The notes under the pieces were generated by a model, which worked only from the letters and a program-made list of their open reading frames with translations, did not search any database and was not told the origin of the DNA. From Neisseria shayeganii 871 (GTDB lineage: Bacteria; Pseudomonadota; Gammaproteobacteria; Burkholderiales; Neisseriaceae): 64,000 nt of DNA. The stretch is from contig NZ_JH164926.1 of NCBI RefSeq assembly GCF_000226875.1, positions 1,959,252 through 2,023,251 on the forward strand, in the 5' to 3' direction. How positions within the stretch are numbered: the first letter of the stretch is position 1; each line of letters opens with the position of its first letter. A program made the position numbers and the translations under genes. Of the stretch, positions 10,728-18,993 are shown piece by piece.

Positions 10728-12392
10728 ATGGAAAAAATCTGGCTGCAAAGTTACCCCGAAGGCGTGCGCCCCGAAATCGACGTGCGCCAATACGAATCCA
10801 TCAGCGCGGTGTTCCGCGAAACCGTGAACCAGCACGGCAACAAGCCCGGCTTCACCAATATGGGCGTGGTGCAAACCTATGCCGAAACCGCCAAGCTGGC
10901 CGACCAATTCGCCTCCTATCTGCAAAACGTGCTGAAGCTGCAAAAAGGCGACCGCGTGGCCGTGATGATGCCCAACGTCTTGCAATACCCCGTGGCCGTG
11001 TTCGGCATCTTGCAAGCCGGCGGCGTGGTGGTCAACGTCAACCCGCTCTACACCCCGCGCGAACTCGAACACCAGCTCAACGACAGCGGCGCCACCACCA
11101 TTGTGGTCTTGGAAAACTTCGCCAATACCTTGGAATTGGTACTGCGCCGCACGCCGGTGAAAAACGTCATCATCGCCTCCCTCGGCGACCTGCTGGGCGG
11201 CTTCAAAGGCATGCTGGTGAATTTCGTGGTGCGCAAAATCAAAAAAATGGTACCCAACTACCACCTGCCGCAAGCCGTCGGCTTCAAAGACGCCCTGCAG
11301 AAAGGCGCCGCCCACCCCTTCCGCGAAGTGCCGCTCACCCTGGAAGACCCGGCCTTCCTGCAATACACCGGCGGCACCACCGGCGTCGCCAAAGGCGCGG
11401 TGCTTTCCCACGGCAATATTTGCGCCAATATGCTGCAAGCCGGCGAGTGGATTAAGTCTAAACTGCAAGGCGGAGAAGAAGTCATCGTCACCGCCCTGCC
11501 CCTCTACCACATCTTCTCGCTGACGGTGAACCTGATGATTTTCACCCGCATCGGCGCGCAGAACATTCTCATCACCAACCCGCGCGACATCCCCGGCTTC
11601 GTGAAAGAGCTGAAAAAATACCGCGTCACCGTTTTCCCCGCCGTGAACACCCTGTTCAACGCCCTGCTGCACAACGAAGAGTTCAAAACCCTCGATTTCT
11701 CCAGCTGGAAAATCTGCCTCGGCGGCGGCATGGCAGTGCAAAAAGCCGTGGCCGACAAATGGAAAGCGCTCACCGGCCAGCCGATTGTGGAAGCCTACGG
11801 CCTCACCGAAACCAGCCCCGGCGCCTGCGTCAACCCGCTCACCATCACCGACTACACCGGCACCATCGGCCTGCCGATCTCCAACACCGAAGTCGAAATC
11901 CGCGATGCCGACAACAAGGCCCTGCCGGTGGGCGAAACCGGCGAATTGTGGATCAAAGGCCCGCAAGTGATGCAAGGTTATTGGAACCGCCCCGAAGAAA
12001 CCGCCAAGGTGCTGGACGAGCGCGGCTTCCTCGCCACCGGCGATATCGCGGTGATGAACGAAAAAGGCTACATCAAGCTGGTTGACCGCAAAAAAGACAT
12101 GATTGTGGTGTCCGGCTTCAATGTTTACCCCAACGAAGTGGAAGACGTGGTGGCGCAACACCCTGGCGTGCTGGAAGTGGCCTGCGTGGGCGTGAGCAGC
12201 GACAAAACCGGCGAAGCGCTGAAGCTGTTTGTGGTGAAAAAAGATGAGAATCTGACTGCCGAAGAGCTGATTGCCTTCTGCCGCAAAGAGCTGACCGCCT
12301 ACAAAGTGCCCAAAGACATCGAATTCCGCAAAGAATTGCCCAAGTCGAACGTGGGCAAAATCCTGCGCCGCGAGCTGCGCGAGGAAAGTTAA
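10728..12392 (+). CDS. fadD: long-chain fatty acid-CoA ligase
   Basis: Activates fatty acids to acyl-CoA by way of an acyl-adenylate; peripheral inner-membrane enzyme. The 554-residue product starts at ATG 10728 with AAGGAG eight bases upstream. Motifs are YTGGTTGVAKGAVLSHGN (P-loop), EAYGLTETSPG (adenylate), GDIAVMNEKGYIKLVDRKKD (hinge) and KSNVGKILRRELR with the catalytic lysine. Residues match FadD better than acetyl-CoA synthetase. No other beta-oxidation gene is nearby, so it may feed phospholipid synthesis. Confidence 0.93.
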   Translation: MEKIWLQSYPEGVRPEIDVRQYESISAVFRETVNQHGNKPGFTNMGVVQTYAETAKLADQFASYLQNVLKLQKGDRVAVMMPNVLQYPVAVFGILQAGGVVVNVNPLYTPRELEHQLNDSGATTIVVLENFANTLELVLRRTPVKNVIIASLGDLLGGFKGMLVNFVVRKIKKMVPNYHLPQAVGFKDALQKGAAHPFREVPLTLEDPAFLQYTGGTTGVAKGAVLSHGNICANMLQAGEWIKSKLQGGEEVIVTALPLYHIFSLTVNLMIFTRIGAQNILITNPRDIPGFVKELKKYRVTVFPAVNTLFNALLHNEEFKTLDFSSWKICLGGGMAVQKAVADKWKALTGQPIVEAYGLTETSPGACVNPLTITDYTGTIGLPISNTEVEIRDADNKALPVGETGELWIKGPQVMQGYWNRPEETAKVLDERGFLATGDIAVMNEKGYIKLVDRKKDMIVVSGFNVYPNEVEDVVAQHPGVLEVACVGVSSDKTGEALKLFVVKKDENLTAEELIAFCRKELTAYKVPKDIEFRKELPKSNVGKILRRELREES

Positions 12393-12412
12393 ATCCGAAT
12401 GTTCCGGCCAAG

Positions 12413-12449
12413 CAAAAGGCTACCTGAAATCTTTTCAGGTAGCCTTTTG
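12413..12449 (+). terminator. inverted uptake-sequence terminator after fadD
   Basis: CAAAAGGCTACCTGAAA and its exact complement form a 17-base stem with a very short loop, ending in CTTTTG, 20 bases after the fadD stop. This is the clearest DUS-pair terminator in the window. Confidence 0.8.
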
Positions 12450-12740
12450 TGATTGGGTGACGGCCTAAAGACCTATTCAAAGTATCCGTTACGGCGATAT
12501 TTTAAGTTTGCCAATCCACTTCGCTACGCGCGCAAAAAGCGACGCCTGCCGCCTTAAGGCTGACAAGGTATCCAAGCTTGTGCGCATTGCCGGCTGAGAT
12601 ACGCGGTTTGTACCGCGAAAAACCGCTTCACCCACCAACACCGCTGCACGGTCAATAACCCTCAGAGGCGTTGGGAAAATCCATCGCAAGCCGCTCTCTC
12701 GGGCGCGTCCGAATTGGGCAGCAAATGCCGGACTGGATGC
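12450..12740. other. intergenic stretch, no convincing gene
   Basis: About 290 bases between the fadD terminator and the pirin gene. A 66-codon reverse frame (12489-12689) is open but has no good start or recognisable domain. The text resembles degenerate intergenic repeat sequence rather than coding sequence. I see no tRNA or clear hairpin. Confidence 0.4.
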
Positions 12741-13643
12741 TTATTTCTTAAAGCCTTCGGGTACCTCTGGTGCAGGCAGCCGTTTCAGCGGCGTGCCCGC
12801 CAAGTCAATCTCCCGGCCGAAACGCGGGCTGCCGGCATTCCAGTCTGCCACGGCACGGCAAAGCGCCTCCCGGCTGTCTGCCACAAAATTCCACCACATC
12901 ACGGTAGGATGGGGCAAAGGCTCGCCGCCCAGCAACAGCAGATGGCTGCCGGCCTCGGCCTCAATACGGAACCGCTCAGCTTGGTCGGCCGCAATAAAGG
13001 CCAGTTCATCGGGACCGAATGTCTCACCGCCTATGACCGCCTTACCGGCCAGAACCAATACGCCGTATTCCCATGACTTCTCAGCCGGAATATCAAGAGC
13101 GGCGGCATGCGCACATCGAATATCCACCCCCAAAAGCGGGCTGTGTTGCGTGGTGGGGGCTGTTCGGCCTCGGTAGCTTCCGGTGGTCAGCAGATAGCGC
13201 ACCCCATCCTCTTCCCATTCCGGCAATTCGGGATAGTGTTGGAAATCCGGCTCAATGACCTTGTTCATCGGCAAAGCAATCCAAAGCTGCACCGCATGGA
13301 TTTCGCCCACACCCTCCGGCGTTTGTTCGGTATGGGCAATGCCCCGTTCGTCACCGGTACCTGCCGTCATCAGGTTCACTTGCTTGGGCCGGATCAATTG
13401 CCGGAAACCCAAGCTGTCCTGATGCCAAATCTCTCCCGCCAACATCCAAGTGAATGTTTGCAGATTGGTATGCGGATGCGCCCCTACCTGCATCCCCTTG
13501 GAACCGGCCTCGAAAGTTGCCGGACCAATATGGTCCAGAAAACACCAGGCACCAATGGTGCGCCGGCCGCCCTGCGGAATCAGGCGGGTAACAAACAACC
13601 CGCCCACATCTTGTTTTTTAGCCAACAACTTTTGCACAATCAT
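12741..13643 (-). CDS. pirin family protein (quercetinase-like)
   Basis: Bicupin protein of the pirin family, which binds iron; some members are quercetin dioxygenases or redox sensors. From ATG 13643 (GGAGGT five bases upstream) it has 300 residues. The N-terminal cupin shows HPHTNLQTFTWMLAGEI and HTEQTP, the usual metal-ligand region, and FLDHIGP precedes it. The frame is open upstream to 13712, but the strong ribosome site supports 13643. The biological role in this strain is not evident. Confidence 0.88.
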   Translation of the reverse strand: MIVQKLLAKKQDVGGLFVTRLIPQGGRRTIGAWCFLDHIGPATFEAGSKGMQVGAHPHTNLQTFTWMLAGEIWHQDSLGFRQLIRPKQVNLMTAGTGDERGIAHTEQTPEGVGEIHAVQLWIALPMNKVIEPDFQHYPELPEWEEDGVRYLLTTGSYRGRTAPTTQHSPLLGVDIRCAHAAALDIPAEKSWEYGVLVLAGKAVIGGETFGPDELAFIAADQAERFRIEAEAGSHLLLLGGEPLPHPTVMWWNFVADSREALCRAVADWNAGSPRFGREIDLAGTPLKRLPAPEVPEGFKK

Positions 13644-13750
13644 AGAGCACCTCCCAATCGAACGGATCAATATATTCACTTTAGCTCCACACCAAACGCT
13701 TTCCACCACCATGTGTATTTCTTATTGCGACAGCTCATCAGTCTCTTCCT

Positions 13751-13850
13751 CCTAACTACATGATCTGAAATCAGAGATTCTTTGTATTCACGATCGTTGC
13801 ACTGTTACACCCTGACCTACATCCATATTGGGGTTTTGCAAAAGTCTCAA
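13751..13850. mobile_element. decayed remnant of the miniature element
   Basis: The last 100 bases or so of the element seen at 9271-9454, with many substitutions. Matching blocks run from CCTAACTACATGATCTG (13751) through GATTC...TTCAC...CATCCATATT to the terminal GGGGTTTTGCAAAAGTCTC. The left half is missing. It lies at the downstream edge of the tps island. Confidence 0.65.
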
Positions 13851-13897
13851 TCTGCCAACAAAACAGAGAATCATCAGGATGCGGTGCTATTATCCTA

Positions 13898-14362
13898 CTA
13901 CTCTCCTGTAAATCTCATAATTTTGGGCTTACCATGCTGCGTTTTGTGATATAAGGAGTGCGCTTGACTTCTAGGAAATAGGTAGCGGCGAGCTAAAGTT
14001 TTCATTCGCAAACTATCTCCGAACGGGGCAAACCAGTCGATGAGCCATATTCTGTTTCCACTTTGCCAATTGGCCGGAATATGTAAAACATTATCAGATT
14101 GCAAGTATTGTGCTTCCGTTTCTTGGTTGAATGCGGCCCATGATAGATAACCGAACACTCTTCCTTGTTCAGTAAATAAAGCAAACTGGCCGTTATCTAA
14201 AACAGGCAGTACATATTTATCCAACTCAGACAACGGTGCTTCTCTGTAAGGCGAGGTTCGTAGCCACAACCAAGTAATGGCACCCAAAGTTTCTGCTCGA
14301 TTCCAGCTATCATGGGGGAACATGGCAGGAGCAGTGATATCAATACCTTCAAATTGCATCAT
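13898..14362 (-). CDS. RTX/TPS toxin-activating lysine acyltransferase (HlyC-like), altered catalytic site
   Basis: Resembles HlyC-type acyltransferases, which attach fatty acids to lysines of a protoxin using acyl-ACP. The 154-residue product shows GAITWLWLRTSPY, VLPVLDNGQFALF, GYLSWAAFN and RIWLIDWFAPFGD, all at family spacing. The HlyC catalytic His23 position (WLW plus six) is a tyrosine here (TAC instead of CAC); the aspartate of the IDW motif is kept. It starts 2 bases after the tpsB stop, so both are probably co-translated. Neisseria tps loci also carry such a gene. Activity is doubtful unless another residue substitutes. Confidence 0.8.
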   Translation of the reverse strand: MMQFEGIDITAPAMFPHDSWNRAETLGAITWLWLRTSPYREAPLSELDKYVLPVLDNGQFALFTEQGRVFGYLSWAAFNQETEAQYLQSDNVLHIPANWQSGNRIWLIDWFAPFGDSLRMKTLARRYLFPRSQAHSLYHKTQHGKPKIMRFTGE

Positions 14363-14364
14363 GG

Positions 14365-16155
14365 CTAAAATGAATAATTTAAGTTAAAGCCGAAAATCAA
14401 GTTTTTCGCTGGGAAATATGTTGGCTTATGAAAAGGCCGCCCAGTAAACATATCATAATAAAGATTACCACCTAGATTAAACTGGCCTTTCAGCCCCAAC
14501 ACTCCACCGGCCAAGGTCTGTCCGAACAACCGCTCGGCCGACAGGCCTGATACATGACCAACATCAGTGCCGATATATATTTGGTGGCCATCTCGGTAGT
14601 GCCAAGCTAGAGTATTTTGCCAATACCAACCTCGCTCTGCAGATAAAGAAAGCTCACCATCGAAACCACGTACGGTATAGCGCCCTCCAATAGCCATTTT
14701 GTCTTGCGGAGTAAGCGTACTTTTATTCCACTGTGCGTGAATCGAAGTATCGTAGCTAAAAGCTTGCCTACCCAGCAGGAAAGGCAGATTTAAATCTGCG
14801 GATCCACTGATAATCTTCATACGGGAAGTACCTTCACCGAATTTCTCTTCCGGGGCCGGCAACGCACCTTGCATTCCGGTGCCACGCTTGTAGTTTACGA
14901 CCAAATTTAAAATAGCATTTCCTAAATATTCCTTATGACTCAGGCTGGCGGACCATCCCGCAGTACGACGGCGTTGTACTTCAATTTCTGCATCATTAAC
15001 AAAGCTCTGCGATTCTCGCCACCAGATTTTCATACCCAAATGTGTTTTACGACGGGCATCACGGTACAACAGCCGGGTAAAACCAATATCGACATTGCGA
15101 CTTTTACCGTTGTAATCATAGTTTTCTGACAAACCGGCAACCGCCTGATGATAACGGTGGTAGTTGTGATTAATCGCCCAGAGCCAATTGCCAAAAGGAA
15201 CGGAATAATGCAGGGCATAGTTATGAGTTCCGCTGTCGGTAGAAGTGCCGTTGTAGTCGGTTAATGTGCTTTTATGCCCCAAGTCATGGCCGTATGAAGC
15301 ATAAAGCAAATCACTCAACCCAAGCGGATTATCGAGCGATAGAGCAACATTTCCTTGATATTTACCTGTAGATTTACTACCAGAATCATCTAGTCCGAGA
15401 CTCAAACGAAGCGGTAATGCGCGTTGCCTCCACACAATAACGACGTCACTCTCGTGCGGTTGAGAACCCGGCTCAATCCGGATATCCGCCTCAGCAGTAG
15501 GTATCCGTTTGAGATTTTCTAACCCTTGCTCCAGATCACGCAAATTGAGAATATCCCCTGAAGTGGTTGGAAACTCATTCTGAAATGCCACAATTCTTTC
15601 GGCATGAGTGGCATTTTTATTGGCCAACTCGACTCGTATTCTGCCAATTTTCCCAACAATCACCGTTAACTCCAGCTTGCCAGATGTTAAATCTTGCGGC
15701 GCTGCCAAAATGCGAGTCGTGGTATAACCTTTACCGATTGCAGCATTTTGGGTGAAGGTCATTATCTGATTAATGTCTTGTGCATCCAAGCAGATTCCTG
15801 GCTGAAAATTAATTAACCTCAAAGCACTATCCAAGGCAAATTGAAATTTTGCTGCCGACTCACCTACTAAGGATATCTGCTGAATAGGAAAACATACCTC
15901 ATCTCCGACAGCTGACTGCGTTATGCCTGATTGAACTTGACTATTTGGAACTGCATCTAAAAAAACATCCTGCAGATGCTGTTGCTGCTGCTGTAATTTT
16001 TGCTGTTGCTGCTGTTGCAAGAGATTTTGCTGAGCTTGCTGCTGTACTGAGCGGTCAATTACGTCTTGAGAAAAAGGAGCAGCAAGAATAGATGGGGTAG
16101 ATAATACCGATAATGCAAAAAAGCAGGCTTTTTGATCAAAAGAAAAATACTTCAT
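14365..16155 (-). CDS. tpsB: TpsB outer-membrane transporter (ShlB/FhaC/HecB family)
   Basis: Omp85-superfamily pore that secretes the TpsA partner across the outer membrane. The 596-residue product has a signal peptide cut near ILAA-AP, a glutamine-rich segment (residues about 38-60), a POTRA region starting near CFPIQQISLVG, and a 16-strand barrel with the VRGFDGE lid-loop motif. It ends in an aromatic residue (NLNYSF), as outer-membrane barrels do. Its gene lies downstream of tpsA and of the toxin cassettes, rather than upstream of tpsA as is usual. It has its own candidate promoter. Confidence 0.95.
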   Translation of the reverse strand: MKYFSFDQKACFFALSVLSTPSILAAPFSQDVIDRSVQQQAQQNLLQQQQQQKLQQQQQHLQDVFLDAVPNSQVQSGITQSAVGDEVCFPIQQISLVGESAAKFQFALDSALRLINFQPGICLDAQDINQIMTFTQNAAIGKGYTTTRILAAPQDLTSGKLELTVIVGKIGRIRVELANKNATHAERIVAFQNEFPTTSGDILNLRDLEQGLENLKRIPTAEADIRIEPGSQPHESDVVIVWRQRALPLRLSLGLDDSGSKSTGKYQGNVALSLDNPLGLSDLLYASYGHDLGHKSTLTDYNGTSTDSGTHNYALHYSVPFGNWLWAINHNYHRYHQAVAGLSENYDYNGKSRNVDIGFTRLLYRDARRKTHLGMKIWWRESQSFVNDAEIEVQRRRTAGWSASLSHKEYLGNAILNLVVNYKRGTGMQGALPAPEEKFGEGTSRMKIISGSADLNLPFLLGRQAFSYDTSIHAQWNKSTLTPQDKMAIGGRYTVRGFDGELSLSAERGWYWQNTLAWHYRDGHQIYIGTDVGHVSGLSAERLFGQTLAGGVLGLKGQFNLGGNLYYDMFTGRPFHKPTYFPAKNLIFGFNLNYSF

Positions 16156-16211
16156 ATATCAATTACTTGAAGGGAATGCAGGATAAATATGATAACAGTT
16201 GTGTCTGGAGA

Positions 16212-16241
16212 ATTGTACTCAATTCCAGCGCAAGTAAACAA
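16212..16241 (-). promoter_or_regulatory. candidate promoter of tpsB
   Basis: On the reverse strand TTGTTT (16241-16236), 18-base spacer, TACAAT (16217-16212), about 50 bases before the tpsB ATG. A TTGACA box further upstream has no good -10 at the right distance. Confidence 0.4.
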
Positions 16242-16385
16242 TGTAGTAGCTGAAAGATATTAAACCCATTGTCAATATGAGACTTGAAGATTGATTAGAG
16301 TCCGTCAACAGCTCATAACGGTAGCCAAATAACGATGCCGCCCAAACCCGCCTTACTGTGAAATGGCCCTTGAGCTTTGTTTGGA

Positions 16386-16450
16386 GACGTGGCGGCTGCC
16401 GTCTGCCCGGGTGACTCTGTAGTAGCCGCTCGCTTCCCAGGTGGCGCCGA
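16386..16450 (-). pseudogene. shard of tpsA internal sequence
   Basis: About 60 bases closely matching tpsA at 22867-22926 (the part encoding SFGTAWEASGHYSTARADGSS), with several differences. It stands alone in the intergenic region upstream of tpsB, next to a DUS pair. It looks like the leftover end of a lost cassette. Confidence 0.65.
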
Positions 16451-16456
16451 AGGTAA

Positions 16457-16500
16457 AGGCTACCTGAAAAATAAAGATCCCGATATTTTTCAGGTAGCCT
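16457..16500. terminator. inverted uptake-sequence pair after the last immunity gene
   Basis: AGGCTACCTGAAA (16457-16469) and TTTTCAGGTAGCCT (to 16500) around an AT-rich loop, 19 bases past the end of the immunity gene at 16520. A near copy occurs at 16880-16920, so the pair was probably duplicated together with the gene. Confidence 0.6.
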
Positions 16501-16519
16501 ATTTAATTGGCAAGCCTTG

Positions 16520-16831
16520 TTACTGGGTTCTGACTTTTCTCAGTAACTTGCGCACCTCTTCCAAAGCGTACCAACCTTCATCCTCCTCTCCAGCTTTATA
16601 GTGCTGATAAGCCTTATCAACTAGTTGTTTGCATTGCTCGAATACTGGCTTGGCTCCTTTTTCCTCCACGGCCATATTCAAGCCAAATCGTAAGCCTTCA
16701 AAACTTAAGTCTAAAGTCCAATTTTCTCTAGAGATAGTTGGTTCTTTAGGAAAGTTATCAGGAGCACACATTTGAACAAATGTAATGTAATCCTTAAATC
16801 CATGTAAATCATCAAAAGGGAAAATGTTCAT
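16520..16831 (-). CDS. putative orphan immunity protein, paralogue of its neighbour
   Basis: 103-residue acidic soluble protein. Its C-terminal half is nearly identical to the protein of 16940-17257 (GAKPVFEQCKQLVDKAYQHY, then GEEDEGWY and KVRTQ), whereas the N-terminal half has diverged (PKEPTISRENWTLDLSFEG against YEDEPPEYRWTFEKAFHD). No toxin lies directly upstream, so it appears to be an orphan immunity gene, of the kind that could protect against a variant toxin from neighbours. No family recognised with certainty. Confidence 0.65.
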   Translation of the reverse strand: MNIFPFDDLHGFKDYITFVQMCAPDNFPKEPTISRENWTLDLSFEGLRFGLNMAVEEKGAKPVFEQCKQLVDKAYQHYKAGEEDEGWYALEEVRKLLRKVRTQ

Positions 16832-16879
16832 TTTTATTTCCTTGAAATAATAAGGCTATCTATTGCCAAAATAAGCAAC

Positions 16880-16920
16880 AGGCTACCTAAAAAAATAAAG
16901 ATATATTTTTCAGGTAGCCT
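16880..16920. terminator. inverted uptake-sequence pair between the two immunity genes
   Basis: First arm AGGCTACCTAAAA (one mismatch from eikDUS) and second arm TTTTCAGGTAGCCT, loop AT-rich. Same layout as 16457-16500. Confidence 0.55.
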
Positions 16921-16939
16921 GGTCAATTTGCAAGCTTTA

Positions 16940-17257
16940 TTATTGAGTTCTAACTTTTTTCAGTAATTTATGCACCTCTTCCAAAGTATACCATCCCTCG
17001 TCCTCCTCTCCAGCTTCGTAATGTTGATAAGCCTTATCAACTAGTTGTTTGCATTGCTCGAATACTGGCTTGGCTCCTTTTTCCTCTACAGCCATATCTA
17101 AGCCTAGACGAAGATCGTGAAAGGCCTTTTCAAATGTCCATCGATACTCTGGGGGCTCATCCTCATATACAGGAAAATTATTTGGCGCGCATAGTTGAAC
17201 AAACACAACAAAATCTTTGAAACCATGCAAATCATTAAATGCCCACGGCTTATTCAT
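16940..17257 (-). CDS. putative immunity protein for the 17260-18651 toxin cassette
   Basis: 105-residue acidic protein starting 2 bases after the toxin stop, the standard place for a contact-dependent-inhibition immunity gene. It is a paralogue of 16520-16831. It contains NDLHGFKDFVVFVQLCAPNNF and a C-terminal helical region rich in glutamate. By inference it binds and neutralises the upstream nuclease-like toxin. No enzymatic motif seen. Confidence 0.7.
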   Translation of the reverse strand: MNKPWAFNDLHGFKDFVVFVQLCAPNNFPVYEDEPPEYRWTFEKAFHDLRLGLDMAVEEKGAKPVFEQCKQLVDKAYQHYEAGEEDEGWYTLEEVHKLLKKVRTQ

Positions 17258-17259
17258 TT

Positions 17260-18651
17260 CTATCTCCTTGGAGTAATACTATACGACCCTCTATCGCCAA
17301 AGCCAGATGGTACTATAATCGTAGTGTTTGCACCATTGCCAAATTTATAGAAGTCCCGAATTTGTGGGCTGCTATTGGTTTTAAAACCTAATGAACCATC
17401 TAGAATTAAATTTTCACTGGGTATATGCACATCAGGTACGCGATATCTCCCAGAACCAGATGGATCATATAACCTACGATTGATCCGAACAATTTCATTT
17501 GGACCTTCTGGAATCCCGTTTCTTTGTAACCATTTTCTTAACTCCACCCTAGCATAAGCATCTGTCTTATTACCGATAACACGATTATTATTAGGTAAAC
17601 GACCTCTTTGTACCTCTCGCATGGTATTTGCATAGCCCTGATCATAGAACTCTTGATATTTACTACGTATCATATCTCCTAATGATTCGACTGGTTTGGC
17701 AGCTTGCTGAGTCTGTCCTAACGCTTGGCCAGTATTTGTTACGCGATTCGTGCTTGCAGCCGGAGACAGCGGATTAGTCGGCGAGGTAGCGGCGACTCCA
17801 ACGTTTGTTGATATTGTGCTATTCCCTGTTTGTAAAGAAGCTTGGGATATCGCTCTTCCTGCTATCTGTCGGTCATTGGTTGTGCCGCTACTGCCTGAAG
17901 ACGGATGCTGTGAACGACCAGAATTTGGTTTGCTTGTCGTTGAACCGACAGTATTGCTAGACGTAGCTGATGAGTTCGAAGCTATAAATCTTTCCCCTAA
18001 CCGTTGAACAAGTCCGCCAAGATTTTGCGCTCCTTGTCTGACAGTATTTCCCGTCTGTCCGGAACGTGATGATGACTGGACTTCTCCTCTTACAGAAGTA
18101 CGACCTCCTGTTCCCATGCGGCCTATATAGGCAGCTACATTATTTGTTGCGTGAATGCTATCTGCAGATACGCCTCGTTGCATAATTCTTTCATCGCGTA
18201 GCCCCCATTCAATACGCGCATCTGCAAGCCCAATAGAGTCTACTAAAAAGGATTTTAGCGGAAGTCAGTCTCTTCTTTCCACATTGATATATTTGGCTCT
18301 ATCGTCATACGGCGGGATGCTTAAAAGAACATTTGGCATTTTAGCGGCAATGTTGTCTATTATTGTTCGATCTTTGCTTCCTAAAGGTAAGCTTGCAACA
18401 GCAGCCATCATCCTCCTGCTGGCTTCTTCGTGTTCTCTTTGCAGGGCTCTTTGCATTCTCCTTTTAGCGGCGTCACTACGCGGAGAATTAAGAATTTCTT
18501 GCTCCTTACGTATGAAGTACTCAATACTGGGAGCATTAGCTTCCCTGGACAATCTATCAGCTAATGCCTGTTCCTCGGCAGTCAACCACCCTTTGATTCG
18601 TGCTGTATCTGAAAAAAGAAAGTTATTCTCCACCGCATTCCTGCCCACCAC
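17260..18651 (-). pseudogene. displaced TpsA toxin cassette, VENN pretoxin plus nuclease-like toxin, split by in-frame TGA
   Basis: Begins with VGRNAVENNFLF, the pretoxin motif that also precedes the toxin of the full-length tpsA, but has no upstream exoprotein, signal or promoter. The frame runs to TGA at 18267-18265 and then continues in the same frame (LPLKSFLVDSIGLADARIEWG and on) to 17260, so a single nonsense codon splits one cassette. A Ser/Thr/Asn-rich linker (residues about 180-300) leads to a C-terminal domain with RYRVPDVHI, then LILDGSLGFKT and QIRDFYKFG. This spacing resembles a PD-(D/E)XK nuclease. Probably a silent donor cassette that could recombine into tpsA. Confidence 0.75.
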
Positions 18652-18659
18652 ACCGCCGG

Positions 18660-18805
18660 TTTACCCACCCAGCTGTCGCTGTAGCCGCCGCTGCCTTTGG
18701 TGCGGTCATAGGCGGTTTGGGCCGCAGTATAGGGGTCGTAGGTGATGCCGACGGCAAAACCGGATTGCTTGCTGCGCTGTTCGGTCTCGCGGCTGCCGCT
18801 GATAT
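18660..18805 (-). pseudogene. 146-base copy of tpsA internal sequence
   Basis: Identical over 146 bases, by my reading, to 24453-24598 inside tpsA (the part encoding SGFAVGITYDPYTAAQTAYD). It is fused directly to the VENN motif of the next cassette, out of frame with it. In tpsA these two sequences are about 2.7 kb apart. A 3-base TTT match at the junction suggests deletion or illegitimate recombination. Confidence 0.85.
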
Positions 18806-18952
18806 GCGAAGCATCGCCTGGTACAGTTTAACGGTGTGCCGAAGTATACGTTTTACCTGCATTTAAAAGAAACCGAGTTCCGCTTCAATCACAGGCATGG
18901 CGATTTGTATAAAGTGCTGTTGGGAATGTTGCGCGAGAATCCCTTAAAATGA
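18803..18952 (+). mobile_element. 3' remnant of an IS1595-family (IS1016-like) transposase
   Basis: The forward strand reads HRLVQFNGVPKYTFYLHL, then KETEFRFNHRHGDLYKVLLG, and ends at TGA 18950-18952. This is the C-terminus of IS1016/IS1595-type transposases. The 5' part is absent, replaced by the tpsA shard in the opposite orientation. No terminal inverted repeat is obvious downstream. Confidence 0.75.
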
Positions 18953-18993
18953 ATTTTGCTTCCTAAGCCCCTATATTTTTAGATACTTATATA

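Noticed and set aside
12489..12689. 66-codon reverse frame between fadD and the pirin gene
   Set aside because: No ribosome site, no recognisable domain, and the DNA looks like degenerate intergenic repeat.
15970..16030. Glutamine-codon repeat in tpsB as a phase-variable tract
   Set aside because: The run mixes CAG and CAA and is interrupted by other codons. Changes in units of three would not shift the frame, so on-off switching is unlikely.
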